NCBI RefSeq assembly: GCF_008122265.1
Contig: NZ_CP043042.1
Span: 3,162,001-3,226,000, forward strand
Length of the DNA stretch: 64,000 bases
DNA from: Marinobacter fonticola
GTDB taxonomy: Bacteria > Pseudomonadota > Gammaproteobacteria > Pseudomonadales > Oleiphilaceae
Reading direction: 5' to 3'
The translations under genes and the position numbers were made by a program. This document shows positions 54,524-63,895 of the stretch, piece by piece. Numbering within the stretch: position 1 is the first letter of the stretch; each line of letters opens with the position of its first letter. Below the pieces are notes generated by a model. The model was not told where the DNA came from, searched no databases, and saw only the letters and a program-made list of their open reading frames with translations.

Positions 54524-56329
54524 TCAGAACCACTCGGCTTTCATTGTCAGACAGGTGTCGTCCCTATTCTGTAACAGCACGATATCCTGAGCCACGGTTG
54601 GCAGCTCCCAGTGGAAGAAGTATTGCGCGGCCTGCAACTTGCCCTCGAGGAAATTGCGGTCCTGCTCGGACAAGCCCGGGGAAGCCAGTTTGAACTCCGC
54701 CACATTGGCCTGACGCAGCCACATCCAGGCTACGGTAATGTGACCGAACATATGAAGATAACAGGACGCATTGGCCAGCACCGCGTCCGGGTTCTCTTTC
54801 GTCAGGGCGGCACCCAAGTCCTGGGTCACCTTAACGGCCCGCTGCAAGGTTTCACTCAGTGACAGAGCCCATTGCTGGCAACGGGCCGTCGTGGCCGCTT
54901 CAAGATCCACCTGCATTCGCTTCATCAACAGTTGCAGACCGTAACTCTTATTCTGCCAAACCTTACGCCCCAGCAGATCCAGCGCCTGGATACCGTTGGT
55001 GCCTTCGTGAATCGGGTTCAGGCGATTGTCGCGCCAGCACTGCTCAACCGGATACTCCCGCGTATAGCCAGCTCCGCCATAGACCTGGATCGCCAGATCA
55101 TTCGCCTTGGGGCCGTATTCCGACGGCCACGCCTTCATGATCGGCGTCAGCAGATCCAGCAAGAAGCCCGACTGCTCGCGCACGTCAGGGTCCGGATGGG
55201 TGTGCTGATCGTCCACCAGACGCGTTCCGTAAAGGCACAGCGCCAAACCACCCTCACAATACGCCTTTTGAGCCAACAGCATACGCCGCACATCGGCGTG
55301 CTCGATGAGGGCTACCGGCGGCGTTGTGGGATCGGACTGGGACGGCTTGCGGCCCTGCAACCGGTCTTTGGCATAGTCCAGACTATGCAGGTAGCCGCGA
55401 TAGCCGATCACCGCTGCGCCGAAGCCAACCCCAAGGCGCGCTTCGTTCATCATTTGGAACATGTACTTCAGCCCCTGGTGGGGCTCGCCGACCAGATAGC
55501 CATGGCAAGGTGCGTCGTCGCCGAAACTTAGCGCAGTCGATGTGGTACCCCGGTAACCCAGCTTGTGGATTAGCCCCGCCAGGGCCACGCCGTTGCGACC
55601 GGTGACCTGGCCATCGGCCGTTGTCAGGAACTTGGGCACGATAAATAGTGAGATTCCCTTCACCCCGGGAGGCGCGCCCTTGATCTTCGCCAAAACCAGG
55701 TGAACGATATTCTCGGTAATGGACTGCTCGCCACCGGAGATATAGATCTTCGCTCCCTTAATTAGGTAATGGCCGTCGTCGGTCGGCGAGGCCGAAGTGC
55801 GGATATCGCTCAACGAAGATCCGGCATGGGGTTCGGTAAGCGCCATCGTGCCGGAATAGCGGCCATCCATCATCGGCGGCAGATACTTATCCTTCTGCGC
55901 GCCGGAACCAAATACGCGAATCAGGTTGGCCGCTGCCGTCGTCAGGAAGGCGTAGCCAGCCGTACCCGGATTGGCGGCGGTAAAAAAGCCATTACAAGCG
56001 GCCATGACGGACTCCGGCAATTGCATCCCGCCCAAGTCCTGGTCGTAGCGACCCGCCAGGAAGCCGGCCTCCGCGTAGGCCTGGAACGCCTCTATCACCT
56101 GCGGCAGCATCTCCACCTGGCCATTGACGAAGCTGGGTTCCTGCTTGTCCGCGAGGCTGTTATGCGTTGCGAACTTCTCGCGGGCCATGCGGTCGGCTGT
56201 CTCGATCACCGCATCGAATGTCTCGCGGCTATGGTCCTGGAAACGGTCACGGCTGCACAGCGCGCCGGTATCCATAACGTCGTAGAGCAGGAAATCCAGA
56301 TCGCGTCGGTCAATGAGGGTGTCAGTCAT
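54524..56329 (-). CDS. Acyl-CoA dehydrogenase with extended C-terminal domain
   Basis: 601-aa flavoenzyme. Core ACAD domains: FAD/substrate region GTMALTEPHAGSSLSDIRTS (about residue 165), GGEQSITENIVHLVLAKI and VQVYGGAGYTREYPVEQCWR-type motif AIQVYGGAGYTREYPVEQCW (about 450), followed by a ~140-residue C-terminal extension that separates this class from short-chain dehydrogenases. That layout matches 3-methylmercaptopropionyl-CoA dehydrogenase-like (DmdC) and some FadE enzymes. The start at 56329 begins at TDTLIDRRDLDFLLYDVMD; an open frame reaches 56731 into the divergent gene. Substrate unknown. Confidence 0.9.
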   Translation of the reverse strand: MTDTLIDRRDLDFLLYDVMDTGALCSRDRFQDHSRETFDAVIETADRMAREKFATHNSLADKQEPSFVNGQVEMLPQVIEAFQAYAEAGFLAGRYDQDLGGMQLPESVMAACNGFFTAANPGTAGYAFLTTAAANLIRVFGSGAQKDKYLPPMMDGRYSGTMALTEPHAGSSLSDIRTSASPTDDGHYLIKGAKIYISGGEQSITENIVHLVLAKIKGAPPGVKGISLFIVPKFLTTADGQVTGRNGVALAGLIHKLGYRGTTSTALSFGDDAPCHGYLVGEPHQGLKYMFQMMNEARLGVGFGAAVIGYRGYLHSLDYAKDRLQGRKPSQSDPTTPPVALIEHADVRRMLLAQKAYCEGGLALCLYGTRLVDDQHTHPDPDVREQSGFLLDLLTPIMKAWPSEYGPKANDLAIQVYGGAGYTREYPVEQCWRDNRLNPIHEGTNGIQALDLLGRKVWQNKSYGLQLLMKRMQVDLEAATTARCQQWALSLSETLQRAVKVTQDLGAALTKENPDAVLANASCYLHMFGHITVAWMWLRQANVAEFKLASPGLSEQDRNFLEGKLQAAQYFFHWELPTVAQDIVLLQNRDDTCLTMKAEWF

Positions 56330-56471
56330 TACGGCTACCTTATTTTGAGAAATCGGTCCAAAGCCTTTTGAGAGATCGATCAAGGGTCGCATAGGGCGGG
56401 TTTGGTGAAAACCGTCACATCTGACACACTTTAGGCCAAATCCGCCAGCCACACCGTTACAGCGTGCAACC

Positions 56472-57446
56472 ATGAGACAGGTCTCCATCCTCGGCTTTCC
56501 GGGCGCCCTGGCCAGCGCAATCACAGGCATGATCGATCTTTTCCGGCTAGCTGGCGTCACCTGGGCGCGCATCCAGGGCACCGAACCGGAGAGATATTTC
56601 GAGGTACAGCTTCTGACCGAAGACGGTGCGCCCTGCCGTTGTCTCAACGGTATTTCCCTGTTGGCCGACGGCAGCTTCGCAGCCCATGAACCCGGCGACC
56701 TGATCCTGGTACCGACTATCGGTGGCCCCATTGTGCCGACGCTGGACGAGTCAGGCGCGCTTCTGGAATGGCTAAAACGTCAGGCCGCGGAGGGCCGTGA
56801 AATCGCCAGCAACTGTACGGGCGCCTTCCTGCTGGCCGAAGCCGGACTACTCGACAGCCGCAAGGCGACGACGCACTGGGGCTACAGCGCACTGTTCCAG
56901 CAACGCTATCCCCAGGTGGATTTCCACCCGGAACAATTGGTGACGCTGGACGGGCCGATCGCCTGCGCCGGGGGCGGAACCGCCTGGTGGGATCTGGGTA
57001 TTCTGCTGGTCGAACGCTATACCGGGGCCCAAGTCGCGCGGGAGTTGGCCAAGGCTTTCGTGATCGACGCAGGCCGGCGCAGCCAGGCCCCTTACGCGGC
57101 GCTACAAACCAAGCGCTACCACCAAGACGATGCGATACTCGCGCTTCAGGACTGGCTCGACCAGCGCTACGCCCGCCCACTGGGCACCGATGACCTGGTA
57201 CGCCAATCGGGCTTGAGCAGCCGTTCGCTATTACGCCGTTTCAAAGCCGCGACCGGGGAGACTCCCCAGCATTATCTACAGGCGCTACGCATAGAAGCGG
57301 CCAAATCGCAGTTGGAGTCCTCCCGTCTGCCGGTGGAGCAAATCACCCAGGCTGTTGGCTACGAAGATGTGAGCTCTTTCAGCCGACTGTTCCGACGCCA
57401 GACCGGCTTGACGCCCAGCGATTATCGCGCGCGGTTCGGTCGCTAG
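56472..57446 (+). CDS. GlxA-family AraC-type regulator
   Basis: 324-aa regulator. N-terminal DJ-1/PfpI-like domain (RQVSILGFPGALASAITGMI through IASNCTGAFLLAEAGLLDSR with the conserved Cys at ~115, then THWGYSALF) and a C-terminal AraC HTH (LGTDDLVRQSGLSSRSLLRR, YEDVSSFSRLFRRQTGLTPS). Such regulators control catabolic genes. It is divergent from the acyl-CoA dehydrogenase gene 142 bases away, so that gene is its probable target. ATG start at 56472. Confidence 0.92.
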   Translation: MRQVSILGFPGALASAITGMIDLFRLAGVTWARIQGTEPERYFEVQLLTEDGAPCRCLNGISLLADGSFAAHEPGDLILVPTIGGPIVPTLDESGALLEWLKRQAAEGREIASNCTGAFLLAEAGLLDSRKATTHWGYSALFQQRYPQVDFHPEQLVTLDGPIACAGGGTAWWDLGILLVERYTGAQVARELAKAFVIDAGRRSQAPYAALQTKRYHQDDAILALQDWLDQRYARPLGTDDLVRQSGLSSRSLLRRFKAATGETPQHYLQALRIEAAKSQLESSRLPVEQITQAVGYEDVSSFSRLFRRQTGLTPSDYRARFGR

Positions 57447-57713
57447 CGAGCGGGCGACCACCCGTAGCAGCCTGATCGAACCGGGCGGTGGTAATCGCCT
57501 CCGGGGTCACGTAATATCGCCTGTTTGCAGAGATACGTTACCTTTCCGTAATCCCTTTCACGGTGATGGGACGGATAAAGATCTGCTGGACAGGTCTGAC
57601 GGATAGGGATGATGACCAGGGATCTGATAAACAAGAGCCCTGCCACCCTGGGTTCGCCGCCGGCGATGGATCGGAATCAGATCGTACAGAGACTCAGGGA
57701 TGGGTGAGCCCAC

Positions 57714-58811
57714 ATGTTTTTCCTACTTCGCAAGCGTCATCAGTCCTACACCCGGATTACCCGCCAACTCGACGTCAACCTCCGGGGGCGTCTGACTCGC
57801 GCCCTGCTTTGGTTGCTCGGCCTGGCCGGCGTCCACGTCGTCGCAATGATCGTGTTTGAAGACCTGGGTCTCGGCGATGCCATCTGGCTCACCCTCACCA
57901 CCTTGACCACGGTAGGCTATGGCGACTTTTCCGCATCGACCGTCCCCGGCCGCATCGCCACCACGTTCCTGCTGTATTTCGCCGGCATTACGTTGCTGGC
58001 CCAGCTCGCGAGCGACTACATCGATTACCGCCTCAAGCAAAAGGAATACATGATCAAAGGCCTCTGGAGATGGCGTATGAAAGATCACGTGCTGATTATC
58101 AATAGCCCCCTTAACAATCCTGCCGTCTACTTCCAGCGTCTGGTTAGCCAGTTCCGTGCAACCAAGGCCTTCGCCGAGACGCCCATCCTGGTCCTGACCG
58201 ACGCCTTTCCGGAAGGTCTTCCCTCGCATTTACGGGAAATGGGCGTCGTCCACTATCACGGGGAATCCACCGACCGCAATGCCATCGAGGCCGTGACCCC
58301 GGAGCATGCCCGGGCCATCATCGTGCTCGCACGCGACGAACACAGCCGGATTTCCGACAGCGTCACTCTCGATGTCCTGCTCCGGATCAGCAACCGCTGC
58401 GGCGACAAGCTACCCTACACCGTGACCGAGTGCGTCGACGAGGATAATCGACAGCGTACCGAAGCGGCCGGCGCCAATGCTACGCTACGCCCGATCCGCG
58501 CCTACCCCGAAATCCTGGTACGGTCGCTGGTAGCGCCCGGCGCCGAGAAAATCCTGGAGAACCTCTTCACCCATCATGACGACCATGCCATGCGCTTCAA
58601 CGTCGAAGTCACGGACGCCCTGTGGTCGGATACTGCCTGTAAACTGATCAAAGCCGGGCATGGCACGCTCATGGCCTATGTGACCGATAGCGGCCGGGTG
58701 GAATGCCATCCGGCCCCCGATCACCGCTTCAATGCCAGCGCCTTAATCCTGATGGTGCGCGAGGAGGCCATCCCGACTGAACAGGATCTCAGGCACTGCC
58801 TGCAAACCTGA
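57714..58811 (+). CDS. Two-helix K+ channel with RCK/TrkA-like domain
   Basis: 365-aa channel. Two hydrophobic segments (about residues 30-48 and 78-100) surround a pore loop with the selectivity filter TTLTTVGYGDFS (about residue 66). The cytosolic rest (about 115-365) is a TrkA-N/RCK-type Rossmann domain (VLIINSPLNNPAVYFQRLVS, ILVLTDAFPEG, VVHYHGESTDRNAIEAVTPE). Such proteins pass potassium and are gated by ligands. It is the first gene of a co-directional cluster of membrane-stress genes. GTGAGCC precedes the ATG; the ribosome site is weak. Confidence 0.93.
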   Translation: MFFLLRKRHQSYTRITRQLDVNLRGRLTRALLWLLGLAGVHVVAMIVFEDLGLGDAIWLTLTTLTTVGYGDFSASTVPGRIATTFLLYFAGITLLAQLASDYIDYRLKQKEYMIKGLWRWRMKDHVLIINSPLNNPAVYFQRLVSQFRATKAFAETPILVLTDAFPEGLPSHLREMGVVHYHGESTDRNAIEAVTPEHARAIIVLARDEHSRISDSVTLDVLLRISNRCGDKLPYTVTECVDEDNRQRTEAAGANATLRPIRAYPEILVRSLVAPGAEKILENLFTHHDDHAMRFNVEVTDALWSDTACKLIKAGHGTLMAYVTDSGRVECHPAPDHRFNASALILMVREEAIPTEQDLRHCLQT

Positions 58812-58866
58812 AACGCCGTAACCTTGCCCGCCAACTAGAGCGGGCTGTCTTCAAGGAGCGATACTC

Positions 58867-59277
58867 ATGAATACTGCCTATTCCACCGTCAAGGCGTACG
58901 TGCAGCAATTGCCGCTCACGGTCGTCGACGAACATCCCGACGACCAGCTCCTGATCGTCGAGGCGCCCGCCCAGGGCATCCATAACCTGATCCTGGACTG
59001 CGAGGACGACATTCTGGTGATCGAGCAGTTTATTACCCACCTGCCCGGCGCCGATGCGGCCTGTTATCGGACCCTGCTGCAAATCAACCGGGAACTGGTT
59101 CACGGTGCGCTGTGCCTCGACGAAGACGGCGAACGGCTGATCTTCCGCGACACGCTGCAACTGGAAAATCTCGATCTGAACGAACTCGAGGGTTCGATCA
59201 ACGCTCTCAGCCTGATGCTCGCCGAGCATGCCGACCAATTGATTCAATACGCCCGCCAGGGAGGAGCCACCGCATGA
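58867..59277 (+). CDS. yjfI: YjfI (DUF2170) protein
   Basis: 136-aa cytosolic protein of the YjfI family: VVDEHPDDQLLIVEAPAQGI, ILVIEQFITHLPGADAACYR and LQINRELVHGALCLDEDGER. AAGGAGCG precedes the ATG. In enteric bacteria the gene precedes a PspA-type gene (yjfI-yjfJ), as here, where they overlap by four bases. Function unknown; probably a PspA partner. Confidence 0.92.
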   Translation: MNTAYSTVKAYVQQLPLTVVDEHPDDQLLIVEAPAQGIHNLILDCEDDILVIEQFITHLPGADAACYRTLLQINRELVHGALCLDEDGERLIFRDTLQLENLDLNELEGSINALSLMLAEHADQLIQYARQGGATA

Positions 59278-59999
59278 ACCTGTTCAAGCGTCTATTCAAG
59301 GTTAGTTCGTCCGAAGCGCATGCCGCCCTCGACAAGCTGGAAGACCCCATCAAGATGAGCGAGCAGGCGATTCGCGACCTCAAGGCGGATATCGACAAGA
59401 GCCTGCAAAGCCTTGCCGAAATCAAGGCCATCGGCATTCGCAGCCGGCGCGAGCTGGAAGCGGCCCAGGCCGATGCGGAAGACTACAAGGTCAAAGCGAT
59501 GCGTCTGCTGCAAAAGGCATCCGCGGGCGAACTGGCTGCGGACGAGGCCGACCGGTTGGCCACGCGGGCACTGGAGCAACAGGCACAGGCCCAGAAGCAG
59601 GCCGAGCAACATCGCCAGGAAAAGGACAAGTACGAGCGGCTCTCGGCGGACCTGGAACACCGTATCCAGGACTTGCGCGCCCAGACCACCCAGTGGGAAA
59701 ACGAGTTAAAGACCCTCAAGGCGCGCGCCAAGGTCAGCTCCGCCACCAAGAAAATCAACAAACAGATGGCGCAGATCGACTCATCCTCCACCATTGCTAC
59801 GCTGGAAAAGATGCGTAGCCGGGTGGAAGAAGAGGAAGCCCTGGCCGAGTCCTACGGCGACATGATCAAACCCAACCGCAACCTGAATGACGAAATCGAT
59901 CAGGCGCTGGCCGGTGGATCCCCCGGCGGCGATGCGCTGAGCGATCTCAAGAAACAGATGAGCCTCCACGGCAAGGATGAGCCGTCCAACCCGTCCTGA
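59274..59999 (+). CDS. PspA/IM30 family protein (YjfJ-like)
   Basis: 241-aa protein that is almost wholly coiled coil (about residues 20-205), the PspA/IM30/Vipp1 fold that binds and repairs stressed membranes. The N-terminal amphipathic helix MNLFKRLFKVSSSEAHAAL is present, then LEDPIKMSEQAIRDLKADID and coiled coil to about RVEEEEALAESYGDMIKPNR. It overlaps yjfI by ATGA and is followed by a DUF4178 gene. This is the YjfJ-type branch, not the pspABC type with its PspF activator. Confidence 0.93.
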   Translation: MNLFKRLFKVSSSEAHAALDKLEDPIKMSEQAIRDLKADIDKSLQSLAEIKAIGIRSRRELEAAQADAEDYKVKAMRLLQKASAGELAADEADRLATRALEQQAQAQKQAEQHRQEKDKYERLSADLEHRIQDLRAQTTQWENELKTLKARAKVSSATKKINKQMAQIDSSSTIATLEKMRSRVEEEEALAESYGDMIKPNRNLNDEIDQALAGGSPGGDALSDLKKQMSLHGKDEPSNPS

Positions 60000-60021
60000 G
60001 GACGTCCTGAGGAGAGAGACT

Positions 60022-60651
60022 GTGCTTTCAGAGCTTCTGTTACTGCTGGTGTTTGGTGTGCTCGGGTATGGAGCCTATCGGCTCTGGTCGAACCGGCAGC
60101 AGAATGGCAATCGTGCCTCGCCGCTGTCCACATCAACGCCGTCCAACGCCACCATTGAGCAGGTGCGACCCGGGGGCATGATTCAGTTGCCGCCGCATGG
60201 CGAGGATATGGAAGAGCGCGATGTCCAGATTACGGCGCGCCACGCCTATCGCCAGGACGGTTTCAACTGGTACGAGCTGGAAGGCCAGTCCGGCGCCGGT
60301 ACGGTCTGGCTGGATGTCGAGCACGACGACGAGCTGGAGACCAGCGTGACCTTGCAGCGATTGGCGCTCGACGACATCGGCCTGACCACCGACGCCCTCG
60401 CCGGTCTCAAGCAGGGAGCTACCGTCAACTGGCAGGATAAAGCCTTTCGTTTTGCCGAAAAAGGCCGCGCCCAGTTCCTGAAGAATGGCGATGCCCAGAG
60501 CGCCGAGGCACTTGAATTCTGGGACTTCGAAGGTGACGACGAGCGCCACGATCTGGGCATCGAACGCTGGGATCAGGATTACCGCGTCTACGTGACCCAG
60601 CGCATCGACCCGGCCCGCATCAGAATCTACAGCCTGGGAGACAATACGTGA
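60022..60651 (+). CDS. DUF4178-domain membrane-anchored protein
   Basis: 209-aa protein with a GTG start (AGGAGA six bases upstream). One hydrophobic segment at the N-terminus (LLLLLVFGVLGYGAYRLW) then a cytosolic beta-rich DUF4178 domain: ITARHAYRQDGFNWYELEGQ, TVWLDVEHDDELETSVTLQR and KGRAQFLKNG. DUF4178 proteins are regularly found in PspA gene neighbourhoods. Biochemical role unknown. It overlaps the DUF350 gene by four bases (GTGA). Confidence 0.88.
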   Translation: MLSELLLLLVFGVLGYGAYRLWSNRQQNGNRASPLSTSTPSNATIEQVRPGGMIQLPPHGEDMEERDVQITARHAYRQDGFNWYELEGQSGAGTVWLDVEHDDELETSVTLQRLALDDIGLTTDALAGLKQGATVNWQDKAFRFAEKGRAQFLKNGDAQSAEALEFWDFEGDDERHDLGIERWDQDYRVYVTQRIDPARIRIYSLGDNT

Positions 60652-61502
60652 TCGATCTGGACATCGACCTCCAGCTCCTCTTGCGCGGCGCCAGCATGCT
60701 GCTGCTGTTTGTGCTGCTATTCGTGGTAGCCAAGTACCTCAAGCGGCTACTGACGCCCTACGATATCGAGCAGGAACTGACCGGAGTCGACAATCTCGCC
60801 CAGGCCACCAGCCTGGCGGGCTACTATATCGGCTTCACCATCCTGTTCTGCGGCGCGTATCTGGGCCCGAGCGAGGGCTGGTTGACAGATCTGGCCGCCG
60901 TCACCGGCTATACCCTTCTCGGGCTGGTGCTGCTGAATATATCGCGCCACCTCAACGACCGTTTTATTCTGCATTCCTTTTCCGTGGCGGCCGCAATCCG
61001 CGACCAGCACAACCAGGCGGCCGGCGTTATCCAAGGCGCCAATTATGTCGCTTCGGCTCTGGTGGTCGCTGGCGCCATCCACGGCGAAGGTGGCGGCATT
61101 GTCACCGCGCTCGTGTTCTACGTGATCGGCCAGGTCGCCCTGATGCTGTTCAGTCAACTCTACGAGTGGCTCACGCCCTACCGCATCCAGGCGGAGATCG
61201 GGAAAGACAACCTCGCTGCCGGACTGGGCTTCGGCGGCAGTATGATCGCGCTCAGTATCGTTATTATGGCTTCGGTCAACGGCGACTTCGTCAGCTGGAG
61301 TTACAACCTCTCTTGGGTCGCTATCAACATCCTTGGGGTTTTCCTTTTCCTGATCATTGTGCGGGTGTTTTTCGACAAGGTGATCATCAGCCGCGACGAC
61401 CTGAATAAGGAAATCGCCGACGACCGCAATGTTGGGGCTGGCCTGCTTGAGTTTGCCATGGCCGTCAGCTTCGCCTCCGTCCTGTATTTCATGATCGGAT
61501 AA
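60648..61502 (+). CDS. Double DUF350 membrane protein (YjfL-like)
   Basis: 284-aa protein with eight predicted membrane segments in two DUF350 repeats (about residues 10-140 and 145-284); repeats share LAQATSLAGYYIGFTILFCG and LAAGLGFGGSMIALSIVIMA blocks. Escherichia coli YjfL has one copy of this repeat, so this is a duplicated-fused form. GTG start overlapping the upstream stop. Function unknown; likely a membrane partner of the PspA protein. Confidence 0.9.
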   Translation: MIDLDIDLQLLLRGASMLLLFVLLFVVAKYLKRLLTPYDIEQELTGVDNLAQATSLAGYYIGFTILFCGAYLGPSEGWLTDLAAVTGYTLLGLVLLNISRHLNDRFILHSFSVAAAIRDQHNQAAGVIQGANYVASALVVAGAIHGEGGGIVTALVFYVIGQVALMLFSQLYEWLTPYRIQAEIGKDNLAAGLGFGGSMIALSIVIMASVNGDFVSWSYNLSWVAINILGVFLFLIIVRVFFDKVIISRDDLNKEIADDRNVGAGLLEFAMAVSFASVLYFMIG

Positions 61503-61506
61503 CGCC

Positions 61507-62091
61507 ATGACCCAGAATCAACCGCACCCTCAAATGCGCATCGTCGGGCGCTGCCTCTTTATTTTCGCCGTGGTTTCTCTGATTACGGCCTTTATCCTGA
61601 GTGTGCTGGGCGGCACCGACAAGCTCCGCGAGAACGTCCCGGCCGATGGTGGCATTATCGGCCCGTTCCACATCGAGGAGGGCAATACCGTCCTTCGCGC
61701 CAACGTCCACCAGAACCTTCCCGTCAACCAGTGGAGCTTCGTCACGCTTGCGTTACTCGACAGCCAGAAACAGTATCTCACCGGCTTCGGCGAAGGCTTC
61801 TGGGACGAAGACGGCTATGATTCCGACGGCTACTACTGGCGGGAGGCCGAAGAATCCTACGAGGCCAAGGTCACGGTCGCCCAGCCCGGCGACTACTACC
61901 TGGAGGTGACGCCGGAGAGCAATCTCTCCGCCAGCCAGGTCTCGGGCACTCCGATCAGCGTGCAGGTAGCGACCCTCGGTTTCAGCCCCATTCCCCACAT
62001 GGCTACGGGCATCATCGCGTTGATTGCCTATGTCGTGCTGCGTTTCTTCAGCCGATCAAGCAGCACGCTCGACTTGCTCCGGGAACACTAA
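61507..62091 (+). CDS. Unrecognised membrane protein with extracytoplasmic beta domain
   Basis: 194-aa protein with one N-terminal membrane segment (CLFIFAVVSLITAFILSVLG) and one near the C-terminus (MATGIIALIAYVVLRFF), leaving about 110 residues between them outside the inner membrane. That part has Gly/Tyr/Asp-rich patches (GFWDEDGYDSDGYYWREAEE) and TVAQPGDYYLEVTPESNLSA, suggesting a jelly-roll-like beta sandwich. I do not recognise a family. Four bases downstream of the DUF350 gene and clearly part of its operon. Confidence 0.8.
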   Translation: MTQNQPHPQMRIVGRCLFIFAVVSLITAFILSVLGGTDKLRENVPADGGIIGPFHIEEGNTVLRANVHQNLPVNQWSFVTLALLDSQKQYLTGFGEGFWDEDGYDSDGYYWREAEESYEAKVTVAQPGDYYLEVTPESNLSASQVSGTPISVQVATLGFSPIPHMATGIIALIAYVVLRFFSRSSSTLDLLREH

Positions 62092-62108
62092 TCAACAGGG
62101 ACGTCACT

Positions 62109-62333
62109 ATGCGTTTAATCACCGGCATGACTCTGGCACTACTGGGCATCCTCTATCTCGGCATGTTCGCCTTTGCCAGCGACGGCTACGGCTACTCCGG
62201 CCACGATGGCTACAATAGCGGCCCCTCGTTCTGGTATTTCGGTGGCCCGCGCTACTACCCCAACCGTTCCGTCCGCAACGGCAGTGTCGGCGGCCCGGGC
62301 GACCGCGGCGCCGGCATCCATTACGGCAAGTAG
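62109..62333 (+). CDS. Small Gly/Tyr-rich exported protein
   Basis: 74-aa protein with a signal peptide or membrane anchor (LITGMTLALLGILYLGMFAF) and a mature part of Gly, Tyr, Ser and Arg (DGYGYSGHDGYNSGPSFWYF). No known family. Its position 17 bases after the previous gene and 11 before the next supports a real gene. Confidence 0.7.
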   Translation: MRLITGMTLALLGILYLGMFAFASDGYGYSGHDGYNSGPSFWYFGGPRYYPNRSVRNGSVGGPGDRGAGIHYGK

Positions 62334-62344
62334 GTACCGAGTCC

Positions 62345-63895
62345 TTGTTATCCGATACGTCGCAACATCAAGGAAAACTGCAACGCCAGAAACAGGTGCT
62401 GATCGGCTCCATCCTGATCGCGGGGCTGTGCTCGATTATCTACGAGCTGCTGATCAGCACCACCGCTTCGTATTTCCTCGGCGACAGTGTGCGCCAATTC
62501 TCGATTACGATCGGTATCTACATGGCGGCCATGGGCCTGGGATCGTGGCTGTCCCGTTGGATAAACGGCAACCTGCTGATGGCGTTTATCGCCGTGGAGT
62601 TGGTGCTGGGGCTGATTGGCGGCCTGTGCGTGCCGTTCATGTACCTGGCCTACGCCTACACCGACCTGGTGCAGCCGGTCATGATCCTGCTGATTTTGAC
62701 GGTGGGCACACTGACCGGACTGGAAGTCCCCCTGCTGACGCGTCTGCTCGAACATCAGGACGTTCTCGCCAGGAACCTGTCCAACGTGTTGTCGCTCGAC
62801 TACCTGGGGGCGCTGCTGGCAACTCTCGCCTTCCCGTTCCTGGTGCTGCCCTGGATGGGTGTGTTCCAGTCGTCGCTGGTTTTCGGCCTGCTCAATATCG
62901 GCCTGGGGCTGCTCAACCTCTGGTACTTCGCGCCGCAGCTCGACCTGTCGCGCAAGCGGCTGCTGGGCTGGTCGGGCGCCCTCGTGACCTCATTCCTGGC
63001 CGTGCTGCTGATCTTCTCCCAGGGGCTGCTCTCTCACTGGACCAACAGTCTGTATAGCGACCGCGTGGTCCATCGCGAACAAACGCCCTATCAGACCATC
63101 GTGCTCACGCAATACAAAGACGACACCCGGCTGTTTCTTAACGGCAACCTGCAATTCTCGTCCGTTGACGAATACCGTTATCACGAGGCGCTGGTGCATA
63201 TTCCCCTGTCCCAGCACCGGGCGCCGCGCCGGGTTCTCCTGCTCGGTGCTGGAGACGGCATGGCTGCGAGGGAGCTGCTCAAGTATCCCGGGGTCCAGTC
63301 CATCACCATGGTGGACCTCGATCCCGCCGTGGTCGAGTTGGCCCGAACGGATCATCGCTTGATCACACTGAACCAGGGCAGCCTGGATGACCCGCGAGTC
63401 ACGACCGTGGCTCATGACGCCATGCTGTTTCTCAAGGAATCCACGGAACACTACGACGTTATCCTCGCGGACCTGCCGGACCCGAACAACGTCTCGCTGG
63501 CTCGTCTGTACAGCCGGGAATTCTATCGGCTAGCGAAGAAGCGCTTGGCCCCGGGAGGCATCTTCACAACCCAGGCCACGAGTCCCTACTTTGCGCCCAA
63601 GGCGTTCTGGTCCATTCACGCGTCGCTGGCAGCGGCAGGGTTTGAGCGGGTCATCCCCTATCATGTGCAGGTGCCGTCGTTCGGAGAGTGGGGCTTCGTG
63701 TACGCCAGCCGCTTGGAACAACCGCTGAAGCCGACCGAACCGGCCGTCCAGACCCGATTCCTGGACCGCACCACGTTTGCCGAAGCCTTAACCTTCCCCC
63801 GGGACCTCATGCCGACCGACCCGGTGAAACTCAGCTCCCTGGATAATCCGACCGTCCACGACTACTACATGGACGGCTGGACTTACTGGCACTGA
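62345..63895 (+). CDS. Membrane-bound spermidine-synthase-like protein
   Basis: 516-aa protein. N-terminal half with about seven membrane segments (residues ~15-225), C-terminal polyamine aminopropyltransferase domain: VDEYRYHEALVHIPL (about residue 277), the SAM-site LLLGAGDGMAARELLKYPGV (about 300), DLDPAVVELAR and the catalytic-type ILADLPDPNNVSLARLYSRE. This membrane class is known beside PspA/DUF350 genes. It might transfer aminopropyl groups onto an unknown acceptor. The start is a TTG at 62345 with a weak ribosome site, but no ATG occurs before the first membrane segment. Confidence 0.88.
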   Translation: MLSDTSQHQGKLQRQKQVLIGSILIAGLCSIIYELLISTTASYFLGDSVRQFSITIGIYMAAMGLGSWLSRWINGNLLMAFIAVELVLGLIGGLCVPFMYLAYAYTDLVQPVMILLILTVGTLTGLEVPLLTRLLEHQDVLARNLSNVLSLDYLGALLATLAFPFLVLPWMGVFQSSLVFGLLNIGLGLLNLWYFAPQLDLSRKRLLGWSGALVTSFLAVLLIFSQGLLSHWTNSLYSDRVVHREQTPYQTIVLTQYKDDTRLFLNGNLQFSSVDEYRYHEALVHIPLSQHRAPRRVLLLGAGDGMAARELLKYPGVQSITMVDLDPAVVELARTDHRLITLNQGSLDDPRVTTVAHDAMLFLKESTEHYDVILADLPDPNNVSLARLYSREFYRLAKKRLAPGGIFTTQATSPYFAPKAFWSIHASLAAAGFERVIPYHVQVPSFGEWGFVYASRLEQPLKPTEPAVQTRFLDRTTFAEALTFPRDLMPTDPVKLSSLDNPTVHDYYMDGWTYWH

